From Rhodococcus sp. UNC23MFCrub1.1 (GTDB taxonomy: Bacteria; Actinomycetota; Actinomycetes; Mycobacteriales; Mycobacteriaceae), in NCBI RefSeq assembly GCF_000686025.1, contig NZ_JMLQ01000001.1:310001-374000 (forward strand): a DNA stretch of 64,000 bases. The letters run 5' to 3'. How positions within the stretch are numbered: position 1 is the stretch's first letter; each line of letters starts with the position of its first letter. Below are positions 18,104-27,588 of the stretch, piece by piece. A model generated the notes under the pieces. The model was given only the letters and a program-made list of their open reading frames with translations. It did no database searches and was not told where the DNA came from. Position numbers and translations under genes: made by a program.

Positions 18104-19276
18104 TCAGGCGAGCGCCTGTTCTATGTCGCCCACCAGGTCGGCGGCGTCCTCGATGCCGACAGACAGGCGCACCAGGTCGTCCGGCACCTCGAGCAGCGAG
18201 CCGGCGGTGGAGGCGTGGGTCATGGCGCCGGGATGCTCGATCAACGACTCGACGCCGCCCAACGACTCGGCGAGAGTGAAGATCTCGGTGCGCGCGCAGA
18301 GGTCCAGCGCCGCCTGGCGGCCACCCTTCAGACGGACCGACACCATGCCGCCGAACCGACGCATCTGCTTGGCGGCGACGGCGTGGGACGGGTGGCTCTC
18401 GGATCCCGGGTAGATGACCGAGGAGACGGCGGGGTGACCCGTCAGCAGCTCGACGATCTTCTCGGCGTTGTCGCTGTGCCGCTCCATGCGCAGGGCGAGC
18501 GTCTTGATGCCGCGCAGTGTCAGGAACGCGTCGAACGGTCCGGGAACACCACCGGCGCCGTTCTGCAGGAAGGCGAACGACGCGTCCAGTTCCTCGTCGT
18601 TGCACACGAGGGCGCCGCCGACGACGTCGGAGTGTCCACCGATGTACTTGGTCGTCGAGTGCAGCACCACGTCGGCGCCGAGCGTGAGGGGCTGCTGCAG
18701 GTACGGCGACGCGAACGTGTTGTCGACGACGATCTTCGCGCCCGCCTCGTGTGCGACGCCCGACAGAGCCTCGATGTCGCCGACGTTGAGCAGCGGATTG
18801 GTGGGCGTCTCGACCCAGACCAGCTTCGTGTCGGGGCGAATGGCCTCGCGCACGGCGTCGACGTCCGACACCGCGGCCACCGAGTACTCGATGCCCCACT
18901 GGGTGAACACCTTGTCGATGAGCCGGAAGGTGCCGCCGTACGCGTCGTTCGGGATCACGAGGTGGTCGCCCGGGCGCAGCGACGCCCGCAGGAGGGCGTC
19001 CGTCGCGGCCATGCCTGAGGAGAACGCGCGACCGTAGTGGCCGTTCTCGAGGGCTGCCAGGTTGGCCTCGAGCGGACGCCGGGTCGGGTTGCCGGTGCGG
19101 GCGTACTCGAACCCGCTGCGCATACCACCCACACCGTCCTGGGCGAAGGTGGAGCTCGCGTAGATCGGGACGTTGACCGCACCGGTCAGCGGGTCGGGCT
19201 CGTACCCGGCGTGCACCGCGCGAGTGGAGAACCCCTGCCAGGACGTCGTGTCGGACTTGCTGCGCTGCTCACTCAT
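18104..19276 (-). CDS. metB: cystathionine gamma-synthase
   Basis: PLP Cys/Met-metabolism enzyme joining an activated homoserine to cysteine to form cystathionine. It has 390 residues with PLP lysine 210 in HSTTKYIGGHSD and the ETPTNPLL motif (156-163). Mycobacterial MetB works with O-succinylhomoserine and can also act as a gamma-lyase; which applies here is not decidable. ATG 19276 is preferred over GTG 19282. It lies 63 bases downstream of cbs, so forward and reverse transsulfuration enzymes are clustered. Confidence 0.93.
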   Translation of the reverse strand: MSEQRSKSDTTSWQGFSTRAVHAGYEPDPLTGAVNVPIYASSTFAQDGVGGMRSGFEYARTGNPTRRPLEANLAALENGHYGRAFSSGMAATDALLRASLRPGDHLVIPNDAYGGTFRLIDKVFTQWGIEYSVAAVSDVDAVREAIRPDTKLVWVETPTNPLLNVGDIEALSGVAHEAGAKIVVDNTFASPYLQQPLTLGADVVLHSTTKYIGGHSDVVGGALVCNDEELDASFAFLQNGAGGVPGPFDAFLTLRGIKTLALRMERHSDNAEKIVELLTGHPAVSSVIYPGSESHPSHAVAAKQMRRFGGMVSVRLKGGRQAALDLCARTEIFTLAESLGGVESLIEHPGAMTHASTAGSLLEVPDDLVRLSVGIEDAADLVGDIEQALA

Positions 19277-19294
19277 GCGCACCAGCCTAACGAG

Positions 19295-19317
19295 CGGGCA
19301 GGCCGGAGGCCGGTCGG
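19295..19317 (+). repeat. GC-rich dispersed repeat, copy 2
   Basis: In the cbs-metB intergenic gap, 23 bases are identical to the two RecQ insert copies (62753-62775 and 62783-62805), and 22 of them are identical to the inverted copy at 7747-7768. It lies within a likely operon, so it would be transcribed. Confidence 0.7.
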
Positions 19318-19339
19318 GATGGGTCAGTAGTTCCGTGTG

Positions 19340-20725
19340 TCAGGACGCGGTGGTGACGAATCCGAGGAGATCGTGGCGGGTGATGACGCCGACCGGCTTG
19401 CCGTCGTCGACGACCATGACGGCGTCGGTGTCGCCGAGCGTCTTCGTCGCGGCCGAGACCGGCTCACCGGCACCGATGAGCGGGAACGGCGCACTCATGT
19501 GCGTCTTCACGGCGTCGGACAGGTTCGCCCGGCCCTCGAACACGGCACTGAGCAGATCGCGCTCGCTGACACTGCCCGCGACCTCGCCCGCCATGACCGG
19601 CGGCTCGGCGCCGACGACCGGCATCTGGGAGACGCCGTACTCGCGCAGGATCTCGATGGCGTCGCGCAGCGTCTCGGACGGGTGCGTGTGCACGAGGTCG
19701 GGCAGTGCGCCGGACTTGCCGCGCAGCACGTCACCGACGGTGGGCTCGGCGGTGCCGCCGTCGAGCCGGGTGCGCAGGAAGCCGTAGGAGCTCATCCACT
19801 TGTCGTTGAAGATCTTGCCGAGGTAGCCGCGACCACCGTCGGGCAGCAGGACGACGACGAGGGCGTCCGGGCCCTCGCGCTCGGCCACCTGCAGCGCGGC
19901 GACCATGGCCATACCGCAGGATCCGCCGACCAGCAGGCCCTCCTCGCGGGCCAGGCGACGCGTCATCTCGAACGAGTCGGCGTCGGACACGGCGATGATC
20001 TCGTCCGGGATCGACGGGTCGTACGCGCTGGGCCAGAAGTCCTCGCCCACGCCCTCGACGAGGTACGGCCGGCCGGTCCCGCCCGAGTAGACGGAACCCT
20101 CGGGATCGGCACCGATGATCTTCACCGCACCGCCCGACATCTCCTTGAGGTAGCGACCGGTTCCGGTGATGGTGCCGCCGGTACCGACGCCGGCGACGAA
20201 GTGCGTGATCTTGCCGTCCGTGTCGTTCCAGATCTCGGGTCCGGTGGTCTCGTAGTGGCTCTGCGGACCACCCGGATTGGCGTACTGGTTGGGCTTCCAG
20301 GCACCGTCGATCTCGCGCACGAGGCGGTCCGAGACGCTGTAGTAGCTGTCCGGATCCTCGGGGGCGACCGCGGTGGGGCACACGACGACCTGCGCGCCGT
20401 AGGCACGTAGGACGTTGCGCTTGTCCTCGCCGACCTTGTCGGGGCACACGAAGACGCACTTGTAGCCGCGCTGCTGTGCGACGAGGGCCAGGCCGACTCC
20501 GGTGTTGCCGGAGGTGGGCTCGACGATGGTGCCGCCGGGCTTGAGTTCACCGGACGCCTCGGCCGCCTCGATCATCTTGACGGCGATGCGGTCCTTCGAA
20601 CTGCCACCGGGATTGAGGTACTCCACCTTGGCGGCGAGGAGTGCGGACCCGGGGGCGACGACGGTGTTCAGCTTCACCAGCGGGGTGTTGCCGATGAGGT
20701 CGACGACGCTGTTTGCAATGCGCAT
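19340..20725 (-). CDS. cbs: cystathionine beta-synthase
   Basis: Condenses serine and homocysteine to cystathionine. The 461-residue protein has a PLP domain with Lys44 in NPGGSSKDRIA, the PTSGNTGVGLA loop, and GVGTGGTITGTG for phosphate binding. Two CBS motifs fill about residues 335-461 (a regulatory Bateman module). No heme-binding N-terminus is seen, as in other actinobacteria. ATG 20725 gives the standard N-terminus; the longer open frame upstream is antisense to the SGNH gene and rejected. It is the first gene of cbs-metB-ilvA. Confidence 0.95.
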   Translation of the reverse strand: MRIANSVVDLIGNTPLVKLNTVVAPGSALLAAKVEYLNPGGSSKDRIAVKMIEAAEASGELKPGGTIVEPTSGNTGVGLALVAQQRGYKCVFVCPDKVGEDKRNVLRAYGAQVVVCPTAVAPEDPDSYYSVSDRLVREIDGAWKPNQYANPGGPQSHYETTGPEIWNDTDGKITHFVAGVGTGGTITGTGRYLKEMSGGAVKIIGADPEGSVYSGGTGRPYLVEGVGEDFWPSAYDPSIPDEIIAVSDADSFEMTRRLAREEGLLVGGSCGMAMVAALQVAEREGPDALVVVLLPDGGRGYLGKIFNDKWMSSYGFLRTRLDGGTAEPTVGDVLRGKSGALPDLVHTHPSETLRDAIEILREYGVSQMPVVGAEPPVMAGEVAGSVSERDLLSAVFEGRANLSDAVKTHMSAPFPLIGAGEPVSAATKTLGDTDAVMVVDDGKPVGVITRHDLLGFVTTAS

Positions 20726-20843
20726 GCGTCCATCCTCCCAGATGTCCGGCCGGACACCCACCGAGCCTGGTCGCGCTGCGGCGATCGCACTGCACGGCAC
20801 CACCGTCGGCGCACCTAGAATCGGACAGGTGAACGGAGGTGCG

Positions 20844-21818
20844 ATGCAGCAGGGCGGCTCGGGTCGCGGTGGGTGGCGACAGGCAGCGGTGGCGGGAGCC
20901 GCCACCGTCGTCGCGGGATCCGGCGCGGGAACGCTGTCCTGGGCCGCGTACCGGCACCTGCTGGCGCAGGCGGCCGCTGCCCGGACCGTGATCGGCCGCA
21001 GCACGGACCGGCCGCCCGAGGCCGACGGTGTGTACGCCCCGGGTGCGCGCGTCCCGCAGCGGTGGCGCCCCGGCGTGCAGTCCGACCTGCACCTGATGAT
21101 CTTCGGCGACTCGACGGCGGCCGGCATGGGCTGCGTCGTCGCGGACGAGGTGCCGGGCGTGCTGATCGCGCGGGGTCTCGCCGACGAGAGCGGGAAGCGG
21201 ATCCGGTTGAGCACCAAGGCCATTCCCGGCGCGACATCCAAGGGACTCGAGGGTCAGGTCGATGCGATGCTGGTCGCCCACCACGACCGGCCCGACGCTG
21301 CCGTCGTCTTCATCGGCGCCAACGACGTCACCAAGAAGCATGCGGTGGCGGCCTCGGCCGAGCGTCTGCGTACCGCGGTGCGTCGCCTGCGGGCGGAGGG
21401 CACCGTCGTGGTCGTCGGAACGTGCCCGGATCTCGGTGTCGTCACCGCCATCCCGCAGCCGCTCCGCGCTGTCGTGCGGACGTGGGGCCACCGACTCGCG
21501 CGGGCTCAGACGTCGGCGACGCTCGCCGCCGGCGGCCACCCCGTCGCGCTGGCGGATCTGCTCGCCCCGGAGTTCCTCGCGGCACCGGAGCGGATGTTCT
21601 CGGCCGACCGTTTCCATCCGTCCGCGGCCGGATACGAACTCGCTGCCCAGCAGATCCTGCCCGTGCTGGCGGCCGCGCTGGGCGAATGGGCGGGCGGCCC
21701 CCTGCCGACGCTGCCCACGGTGTCGGACGTCGCCGAGCAGCGTCGCCTCGTCTCCCGCCTCACCGCCTCGGCCAACCGCCACGTGTCGCGGCTACGGCCG
21801 CGAGACGCCCTGCAGTGA
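20844..21818 (+). CDS. SGNH/GDSL hydrolase (Rv1075c-like), membrane-anchored or exported
   Basis: A 324-residue GDSL-family esterase with a hydrophobic N-terminal segment (about 13-35) that is a signal anchor or uncleaved signal. Block I is IFGDSTAAG (nucleophile Ser90), block III is FIGANDV (Asn), and block V is DRFHPS with the Asp and His. M. tuberculosis Rv1075c, in the same genomic position, is an exported esterase. GGAGGT at 20835-20840 favours ATG 20844 over the upstream GTG (20829). It is divergent from cbs. Confidence 0.85.
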   Translation: MQQGGSGRGGWRQAAVAGAATVVAGSGAGTLSWAAYRHLLAQAAAARTVIGRSTDRPPEADGVYAPGARVPQRWRPGVQSDLHLMIFGDSTAAGMGCVVADEVPGVLIARGLADESGKRIRLSTKAIPGATSKGLEGQVDAMLVAHHDRPDAAVVFIGANDVTKKHAVAASAERLRTAVRRLRAEGTVVVVGTCPDLGVVTAIPQPLRAVVRTWGHRLARAQTSATLAAGGHPVALADLLAPEFLAAPERMFSADRFHPSAAGYELAAQQILPVLAAALGEWAGGPLPTLPTVSDVAEQRRLVSRLTASANRHVSRLRPRDALQ

Positions 21819-21882
21819 CCGGGGGCCCACCGGACGAGAGTTACCCTCCAGTCATATCGTCGCCAACCCCAGGAGTCCTCCC

Positions 21883-23100
21883 ATGCCAGAAGCAGTGATC
21901 GTGTCCGTGGCCCGTTCGCCCATCGGGCGCGCGATGAAGGGGTCGCTCGTGAGCATGCGTCCCGACGACCTCGCAGCGCAGATGGTCAAGGCAGCCCTCG
22001 ACAAGGTGCCCGCCCTCGACCCCACCATGATCGACGACCTCCTCATGGGGTGCGGTCTGCCCGGCGGCGAGCAGGGCTTCAACATCGGCCGCAACGTCGC
22101 CGTCCAGCTCGGCTACGACTTCCTCCCCGGCACCACCATCACCCGCTACTGTTCCTCGTCGCTGCAGACCACCCGCATGGCACTGCACGCCATCAAGGCC
22201 GGCGAGGGCGACGTGTTCATCTCCGCCGGAGTCGAGACCGTCTCCCGCTTCGTCAAGGGCAACTCCGACTCGTACCCGGACACCCAGAACCCCATCTACG
22301 CCGACGCCCAGGCCCGCACCGAGAAGATCGCCGAGGGTGGCCAGACCTGGTCCGACCCCCGCGAGAACGGCAACCTCCCCGACGCCTACATCGCGATGGG
22401 CCAGACCGCGGAGAACGTCGCCCAGCTCACCGGCATCAGCCGTGAGGAGCAGGACCACTGGGGCGTCCGCAGCCAGAACCGCGCCGAGGAAGCCATCGCC
22501 AAGGGCCACTTCGAGAACGAGATCACCCCGGTCACGCTGCCCGACGGCACCGTCGTCAGCACCGACGACGGCCCCCGCGCCGGCACCACCTACGAGAAGA
22601 TCTCGCAGCTCAAGCCGGTCTTCCGCCCGGACGGCACCATCACCGCCGGCAACGCCTGCCCGCTGAACGACGGTGCCGCGGCACTGGTGATCATGTCCGA
22701 CACCAAGGCCAAGGAGCTCGGGCTGACCCCGCTCGCCCGCGTCGTGTCCACCGGCGTCTCGGGCCTCTCGCCCGAGATCATGGGCCTCGGCCCCATCGAG
22801 GCCTCGAAGAAGGCGCTCGCGCTCGCCGGCAAGACCATCGACGACATCGACCTGGTCGAGATCAACGAAGCCTTCGCCGTCCAGGTGATCGGCTCCGCAC
22901 GGGAACTGAAGATCGACGAGGACAAGCTGAACGTCTCCGGCGGCGCCATCGCCCTCGGACACCCCTTCGGCATGACCGGTGCCCGCATCACCGCGACCCT
23001 GCTCAACAACCTGCGCGCCCACGACAAGCAGTTCGGTCTCGAGACCATGTGCGTCGGCGGCGGACAGGGCATGGCCATGGTGCTCGAGCGCCTCAGCTGA
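21883..23100 (+). CDS. fadA3: acetyl-CoA C-acyltransferase (thiolase)
   Basis: Thiolase of 405 residues with all catalytic positions: Cys90 (RYCSSSLQT), the GHPFGMTGA histidine and the CVGGGQG cysteine near the C-terminus. It cleaves 3-ketoacyl-CoA in beta-oxidation or forms acetoacetyl-CoA. ATG 21883 follows AGGAG at 21871-21875. Codon choice is strongly C-ending and uniform, as in highly expressed genes. The position equals Rv1074c (fadA3). It ends at a strong bidirectional terminator. Confidence 0.93.
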   Translation: MPEAVIVSVARSPIGRAMKGSLVSMRPDDLAAQMVKAALDKVPALDPTMIDDLLMGCGLPGGEQGFNIGRNVAVQLGYDFLPGTTITRYCSSSLQTTRMALHAIKAGEGDVFISAGVETVSRFVKGNSDSYPDTQNPIYADAQARTEKIAEGGQTWSDPRENGNLPDAYIAMGQTAENVAQLTGISREEQDHWGVRSQNRAEEAIAKGHFENEITPVTLPDGTVVSTDDGPRAGTTYEKISQLKPVFRPDGTITAGNACPLNDGAAALVIMSDTKAKELGLTPLARVVSTGVSGLSPEIMGLGPIEASKKALALAGKTIDDIDLVEINEAFAVQVIGSARELKIDEDKLNVSGGAIALGHPFGMTGARITATLLNNLRAHDKQFGLETMCVGGGQGMAMVLERLS

Positions 23101-23117
23101 GTCGGTCTCGTACAGCA

Positions 23118-23155
23118 GACAGCCCCCGCCCTCCGAGAGGAGGACGGGGGCTGTC
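23118..23155. terminator. bidirectional terminator fadA3 / Bax-inhibitor-like gene
   Basis: A long hairpin between convergent genes: an outer 11-bp stem (23118-23128 with 23145-23155) and an inner 5-bp stem (23130-23134 with 23139-23143) closed by a GAGA tetraloop. It can serve both strands. Confidence 0.85.
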
Positions 23156-23178
23156 GGCTGTGACGACTACCGCTGGAA

Positions 23179-24027
23179 CTAATCGTTGTTGAAGTAGCTC
23201 AGCAGTCGCAGAATCTCGACGTACAGCCAGACCAGGGTGATGGTCAGACCGAGCGCGACGCCCCAGGCAGCCTTCTCCGGTGCCTGGGCACGGATCAGCT
23301 GGTCGGCCTGGTCGAAGTCCAGCAGGAAGCTGAATGCTGCGAGGCCGATGCAGACGAGGCTGAAGATGATGGCGATCGGTCCGCCGTCGCGCAGACCGAA
23401 ACCGCCGTCCATGAAGAAGCTGGCGATCAGGTTGCCGAGCATCAGTACGACCACGCCGATGAGGGCGCCGACGATCATGCGGGTCAAGCGAGGAGTCACG
23501 CGGATCGCGCCGGTCTTGTAGACGATCAGCATGCCGAAGAACACGCCGAACGTACCGAGCACAGCCTGCACGATGAGCGAGCTGCCGTTGCTCACGCCGA
23601 ACATCGGACCGGTGAAGAGGAGCGACAGGGCACCGAGGAACACGCCCTCGAAGGCCGCGTACGCGAGCACCAGGGGCGCGCTGTCCATCTTGCGGCCGAA
23701 CGTCGCCACGAGGACGAGGACGAAGCCGATGAGTCCGCCGCCGATGACGAACATCGGGGCCAGGCCGGGGTTGTTGCTCGCGAGCACGTAGGACGCGATG
23801 GCGAACACCGTCAGGACACCGAGGGTGGTGGCCGTCTTGGTGACGACGTCGTCGATCGTCATCGCACGCTGCTGCGGACCGGTCTGGTACGGCTGCGGCT
23901 GTCCCTGCGGGGAGCCGTACTGCTGGGTGACCGCACCGGCACCGGCGGCGGCCGAACCGAAGGAGGCATATCCGCCTCCCGCCTGCTTGGGCAGATTGCG
24001 GAACACCGGGTTGCTGGAAGTGCGCAC
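23179..24027 (-). CDS. Bax inhibitor-1/YccA family membrane protein
   Basis: A 282-residue protein with a Gly/Gln/Pro-rich cytoplasmic N-terminus (about 1-60, tract QQYGSPQGQPQPYQ) and seven predicted membrane helices of the Bax-inhibitor-1-like family (Rv1072-like). Bacterial members have been linked to calcium leak or membrane-stress responses; the role here is unknown. It is convergent with fadA3 and divergent from the DUF5709 gene across a 200-base spacer. Confidence 0.87.
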   Translation of the reverse strand: MRTSSNPVFRNLPKQAGGGYASFGSAAAGAGAVTQQYGSPQGQPQPYQTGPQQRAMTIDDVVTKTATTLGVLTVFAIASYVLASNNPGLAPMFVIGGGLIGFVLVLVATFGRKMDSAPLVLAYAAFEGVFLGALSLLFTGPMFGVSNGSSLIVQAVLGTFGVFFGMLIVYKTGAIRVTPRLTRMIVGALIGVVVLMLGNLIASFFMDGGFGLRDGGPIAIIFSLVCIGLAAFSFLLDFDQADQLIRAQAPEKAAWGVALGLTITLVWLYVEILRLLSYFNND

Positions 24028-24227
24028 CGTGTCTCATCCCTTTCGTGTGGTGGAGCCTGTGTATCTCTCAACGTTCGGATGCGACGGAAAAGTTCCCATC
24101 GGACAAAACGGACTGTACCGGGCGGACGTCGCCGTTCCCCCAGCGCAGTACCGCATCAGTACACACGGTCGGCGCACGTTTGTCCGCTCACGTTTGTCGC
24201 TCGGGCGATCCGGGCACCTTCTCCCTC

Positions 24228-24683
24228 ATGAGCATCGAAGACGGACCCGGAGACACGCTGGACCAGAGTGAGAGTCTCGACTCGGACGAGATCCGAGGCA
24301 CGGACGACGTCGACGACGTGGTCACCCCGCCGGACTCGTGGACCGAGGCCGACAAGTTCGGCACCACCGAACGCGAGGCGCGTGAGGGTGAGAGCCTCGA
24401 CCAGAAGCTGGCCGAGGAAGTGCCGGACGTCCCGCTGGAGGAGGAACTCGACGTCCCCGTGGCGGCGACACCAGACGACGAACTGACCGAGGAACTGGTG
24501 GACCGAGTCGTCGACAGCGACGACGAGAACGACTACATCGCGGACGCCACGGAGGACGACGGCACCGACGGCGCCGCCGTGAAGGACGCGGACGTGGTGG
24601 ACGGAGTCGTGGTGGAGAACTCTGCGACGCACCGCGGCCAGATCGACGGTACCCCCGAGGACGCGGGCTCCTACTTCGACTGA
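24228..24683 (+). CDS. DUF5709 acidic protein
   Basis: A 151-residue, very acidic, low-complexity protein starting MSIEDGPGDTLDQSESLDSD, the N-terminal pattern of DUF5709. The DTLDQSESLDSDE and GESLDQKLAEE segments repeat the same S-L-D motif. It has no membrane helix and is probably largely disordered. Function unknown; such proteins are common in Rhodococcus and Mycobacterium. It converges on the methyltransferase gene with 39 bases between stops. Confidence 0.75.
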   Translation: MSIEDGPGDTLDQSESLDSDEIRGTDDVDDVVTPPDSWTEADKFGTTEREAREGESLDQKLAEEVPDVPLEEELDVPVAATPDDELTEELVDRVVDSDDENDYIADATEDDGTDGAAVKDADVVDGVVVENSATHRGQIDGTPEDAGSYFD

Positions 24684-24722
24684 GTCACGTCCGCCTGACT
24701 TGTGCGGCCGACACATTCACCG

Positions 24723-25844
24723 TCACCTGATCGACCGGGTGACGGTGAATTTGTCGTTGCGGCCCATCACCTCCGTCGGCCCGACCATGCGCGCGAGCAT
24801 GGAGCGGAACCGCAGGTGTGAGTTGTGCACCGCCCATAGTTCGCCGCCGGGGCGCAGGACGGTCCGCGCGGCCGCGAACAGTTTCTCCGCTCCCCCGGTG
24901 TGCACGGCCGCGTTCTCGTGGAACGGTGGATTGCACAGGATCACGTCGGCGCTCGCGGGCGCCTCCGACGCCATGGCGTCGTCCCGACGCGCCGTGACCC
25001 GCACGCCGGACGCCTCCGCCGTGGCCGCCGCCGAGGCCACCGCCGCGGCCGAGCGGTCTGTGGCGACCACCTCCGCGTCCGGCCGCAGGCGCGCGGCGAG
25101 GACCGCGAGAATGCCGGTCCCGCACCCCAGATCGACGATGCGGCGCGCGTCGGGCGACATCCGGTCGAGGAACGTGCACAGGTACCGGGTGCCGATGTCC
25201 AGCCGGTCCCCGGAGAAGACGGCACCGTGGGCGACCACGGTGAGGTCCAGATCGGCGAGGACGGTCGACACGGGGTACGTCGCGCTCTCGCGAGGCAGCG
25301 GCCCGGTCGCCACCAACCCGCGGGACTTCTGCGCCGCGCGGGTGGCCGCCACGTCGGTGAAGTTCGCGGCGAGCACGTCGTTCATCGACCGACTCATGTG
25401 TTTGAGTCGACCCGCCGAGATGACGCGGACCGACGGATCCGCCCAGCGGGCAACGGCTTCGGCGATCTCGGTGAGCTCGGCGAGGGCGCGGGGAAGCTGC
25501 AGCAGCACCACGGTCGCACCGTCGAGCAACTCTCGATCCAACGCGTGGTTCGTGTAGACGTCGCCGAAGCCGAGCGCGCCGGCGTTGCGGGCCAGCGCGA
25601 GCTCGGAGGTGAGGGGATCCTGGTGCACGCGAATGCCGGCGAGGCCGTGCGCGGCGGCGGTACCGAGGGTCAGCGCGCCGTACCGGTCGCCGATCACCGC
25701 GACCGACCCGGGCTCGGCGGTGGAGGTCGACTCCGCGGCCTCGGCCAGGATCAACCGGTCGGAGGCGTCGACGGCGTGGAGATTGGGCGCCTCGACATCG
25801 GGTGAGCGACGGAGCGCGCCGAGAACATGGTCCGGATCCTGCAT
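24723..25844 (-). CDS. rlmG: class I SAM methyltransferase, RlmG/RsmC-like
   Basis: A 373-residue protein with two methyltransferase-like halves: a degenerate N-terminal half and a catalytic C-terminal half carrying IVDLGCGTGILAV (SAM motif I, about 240-252) and NPPFHEN (motif IV, about 308-314). The N-P-P-F motif plus this architecture marks the RsmC/RlmG rRNA guanine-N2 methyltransferases. The exact rRNA position (RlmG is 23S G1835) cannot be settled by reading. It is divergent from the epimerase gene. Confidence 0.8.
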   Translation of the reverse strand: MQDPDHVLGALRRSPDVEAPNLHAVDASDRLILAEAAESTSTAEPGSVAVIGDRYGALTLGTAAAHGLAGIRVHQDPLTSELALARNAGALGFGDVYTNHALDRELLDGATVVLLQLPRALAELTEIAEAVARWADPSVRVISAGRLKHMSRSMNDVLAANFTDVAATRAAQKSRGLVATGPLPRESATYPVSTVLADLDLTVVAHGAVFSGDRLDIGTRYLCTFLDRMSPDARRIVDLGCGTGILAVLAARLRPDAEVVATDRSAAAVASAAATAEASGVRVTARRDDAMASEAPASADVILCNPPFHENAAVHTGGAEKLFAAARTVLRPGGELWAVHNSHLRFRSMLARMVGPTEVMGRNDKFTVTRSIR

Positions 25845-25909
25845 CGTCGCAGTCTCTCACTCCCACCGAACCTTGCTTGAATCCCGACGTCAGCGGGCAT
25901 CATCGACCC

Positions 25910-26893
25910 ATGGGACTCACAGTGGCAGTGACCGGTCCGACCGGCGAGATCGGCATGTCGGCGGTGGACGCGCTCGAGCGCGATCCGGCCGTGGACCGCA
26001 TCCTCGGCATGGCGCGACGACCGTTCGACGTGGACGAGCACGGCTGGACCAAGACGGAGTACCGGCAGGGCGACATACTCGATCGTGAGGCGGTGGACGC
26101 CTTCGTCGCCGAGGCGGATGTCGTGGTGCACCTCGCCTTCCTCATCATGGGATCGCGTGCCGAGAGTTCACGGATCAACCTGGCCGGGACTCGCACCGTC
26201 TTCGAGGCGACGGTGGCCGCCGCGCGGCCGACACGGCTCGTCTACACCTCGTCCGTCGCCGCGTACGGCTATCACTCGGACAACCGGGTGCCGCTGACCG
26301 AGGACACGCCGACGCGCGGATCGAAGGAGCACTACTACTCCGAGCAGAAGGCCGAACTCGAGGAGGTCCTCGACGAGGTCACCGCGGGATCGGACCTCGA
26401 GGTGTACGTCCTGCGGCCGTGCATCGTCGCCGGCCCGAAAGCGCCCGCCCTGGCCGATTCCATGCCGTGGCGCTCGATCGCCGCCCAGCTCCCCGCACCA
26501 CTGGGGGCCGTGGTCGGCGCTGTGCGTCCGGTGTTCCCCGACCCGGGACACCCGCTGCAACTGGTGCACCACGACGACGTGGCGACGGCCATCGCGCTCG
26601 CCGCGACCACGGACGCACCTCCCGGCCCGTACAACATCGCGGGCGACGGGGTGGTGTCCCTGTCGCAGGTGGCGGCCGCGCTGGGCGCCTTCCCGGTGCG
26701 GGTGCCGTCCCTCCTCGGGTCTGCGGCGTCGGCGGTGATCCGCACTCTCCCGTTCGTCCCGTCGATGGTGGAGTGGGTGCACGTGGGACGGACGTCCGTC
26801 GTCATGGACACCTCGAAGGCCAAGCGCGACCTCGGGTGGCATCCTGCGTACAGCAGCTCCGCCACCCTGAACGCCCTCGTCGCGTCGCTGTGA
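25910..26893 (+). CDS. NAD-dependent epimerase/dehydratase (extended SDR)
   Basis: A 327-residue Rossmann protein with an N-terminal TGPTGEIG cofactor loop (8-15), an NAD-family VYTSSVAAYG motif, and SEQKAELEE where classical members have YxxxK (Y-Y-S-E-Q-K at about 143-148, so the catalytic Tyr and Lys are present). Substrate unknown; sugar nucleotides or a steroid-like ligand are both possible in this family. ATG 25910 lies 65 bases from the divergent methyltransferase start. Confidence 0.82.
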   Translation: MGLTVAVTGPTGEIGMSAVDALERDPAVDRILGMARRPFDVDEHGWTKTEYRQGDILDREAVDAFVAEADVVVHLAFLIMGSRAESSRINLAGTRTVFEATVAAARPTRLVYTSSVAAYGYHSDNRVPLTEDTPTRGSKEHYYSEQKAELEEVLDEVTAGSDLEVYVLRPCIVAGPKAPALADSMPWRSIAAQLPAPLGAVVGAVRPVFPDPGHPLQLVHHDDVATAIALAATTDAPPGPYNIAGDGVVSLSQVAAALGAFPVRVPSLLGSAASAVIRTLPFVPSMVEWVHVGRTSVVMDTSKAKRDLGWHPAYSSSATLNALVASL

Positions 26894-26905
26894 CACGACG
26901 GGGAG

Positions 26906-26965
26906 TTGCACCGGGTACGAGCACCCCACTAGCGTGACTCCGCGCACTTGAACACCGTTCAAGTG
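26906..26965 (+). promoter_or_regulatory. bioY promoter with BioQ-like palindromic operator
   Basis: A perfect palindrome spans 26945-26965: half-sites CACTTGAAC and GTTCAAGTG with a 3-base spacer. It contains TGAAC-N3-GTTCA, the pattern I recall for the actinobacterial biotin repressor BioQ (TetR family). A promoter-like pair TTGCAC (26906-26911) N18 TAGCGT (26930-26935) places transcription start near 26942, so the operator would cover the start site. No bioQ gene is in the window. The palindrome is seen directly; the regulator is inferred. Confidence 0.75.
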
Positions 26966-26999
26966 GTTCTCGCTCACGCCACGCACAGGAGTCCCGACC

Positions 27000-27587
27000 G
27001 TGTCCCCTCGTTTCTCGGCTCGTGACCTCGCTCAGGTCGCCGTCTTCGCGGCACTGATCGCGGCACTCGGCCTTCCCGGCTCCATCACGGTCGGCATCAG
27101 CGGTGTGCCCATCACCCTGCAGACCCTCGGCGTCATCGCCGCGGGCGCGGTTCTCGGCGCCCGCAAGGGTGCGGCCGCGGTACTGGTCCTGCTCGCACTC
27201 GTCGCGATCGGCCTCCCGTTGCTCGCCGGCGGACGCGGCGGTCTCGGCGTCTTCGCGGCCCCCAGCGTCGGGTACCTCGTCGGATGGGTCGTGGGCGCCT
27301 TCGTCATCGGCGCGCTCACGCGGCTGATCGTCCCGTCCTACCCGCTGTGGGCCGGTCTGCTCGTCAACGCCGTGGGCGGCATCGCCGTCATCTACGTCTT
27401 CGGCGTCCTCGGCCTCCTGCTGCGCACCGACCTCGGCGTAGGGGCGGCCATCGCGTCCACGGGCGCCTACGTTCCCGGCGACGCGGTCAAGGTCGTCGTC
27501 GCGACCGTCGTCGCGAAGGGCGTGCACCGCGCCTACCCCGGTCTCGTCGCGCCGCGGCGTCGCGCGACCGTCGGGTCCGCCGCCTGA
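27000..27587 (+). CDS. bioY: biotin transporter substrate-binding subunit BioY
   Basis: S-component of an energy-coupling-factor transporter that binds biotin in the membrane. The 195-residue protein has about six hydrophobic helices; typical BioY segments include GLPGSITVGISGVPITLQTLGV (in part) near 24-45 and PSVGYLVGW near 91-99. GTG 27000 is preceded by AGGAG at 26988-26992. It heads a five-gene operon behind the palindromic operator and partners with bioM and bioN downstream. Confidence 0.92.
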   Translation: MSPRFSARDLAQVAVFAALIAALGLPGSITVGISGVPITLQTLGVIAAGAVLGARKGAAAVLVLLALVAIGLPLLAGGRGGLGVFAAPSVGYLVGWVVGAFVIGALTRLIVPSYPLWAGLLVNAVGGIAVIYVFGVLGLLLRTDLGVGAAIASTGAYVPGDAVKVVVATVVAKGVHRAYPGLVAPRRRATVGSAA

Positions 27588-27588
27588 C

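Noticed and set aside
20726..21241. Upstream in-frame extension of cbs
   Set aside because: It is antisense to the SGNH hydrolase gene and has GC-skewed shadow composition; the standard cystathionine beta-synthase start is at 20725.
26945..26965. The palindrome as a BirA operator of the E. coli or Bacillus type
   Set aside because: BirA sites have longer spacing (TTGTAAACC-type half-sites); this 9-3-9 structure fits the actinobacterial BioQ pattern better.
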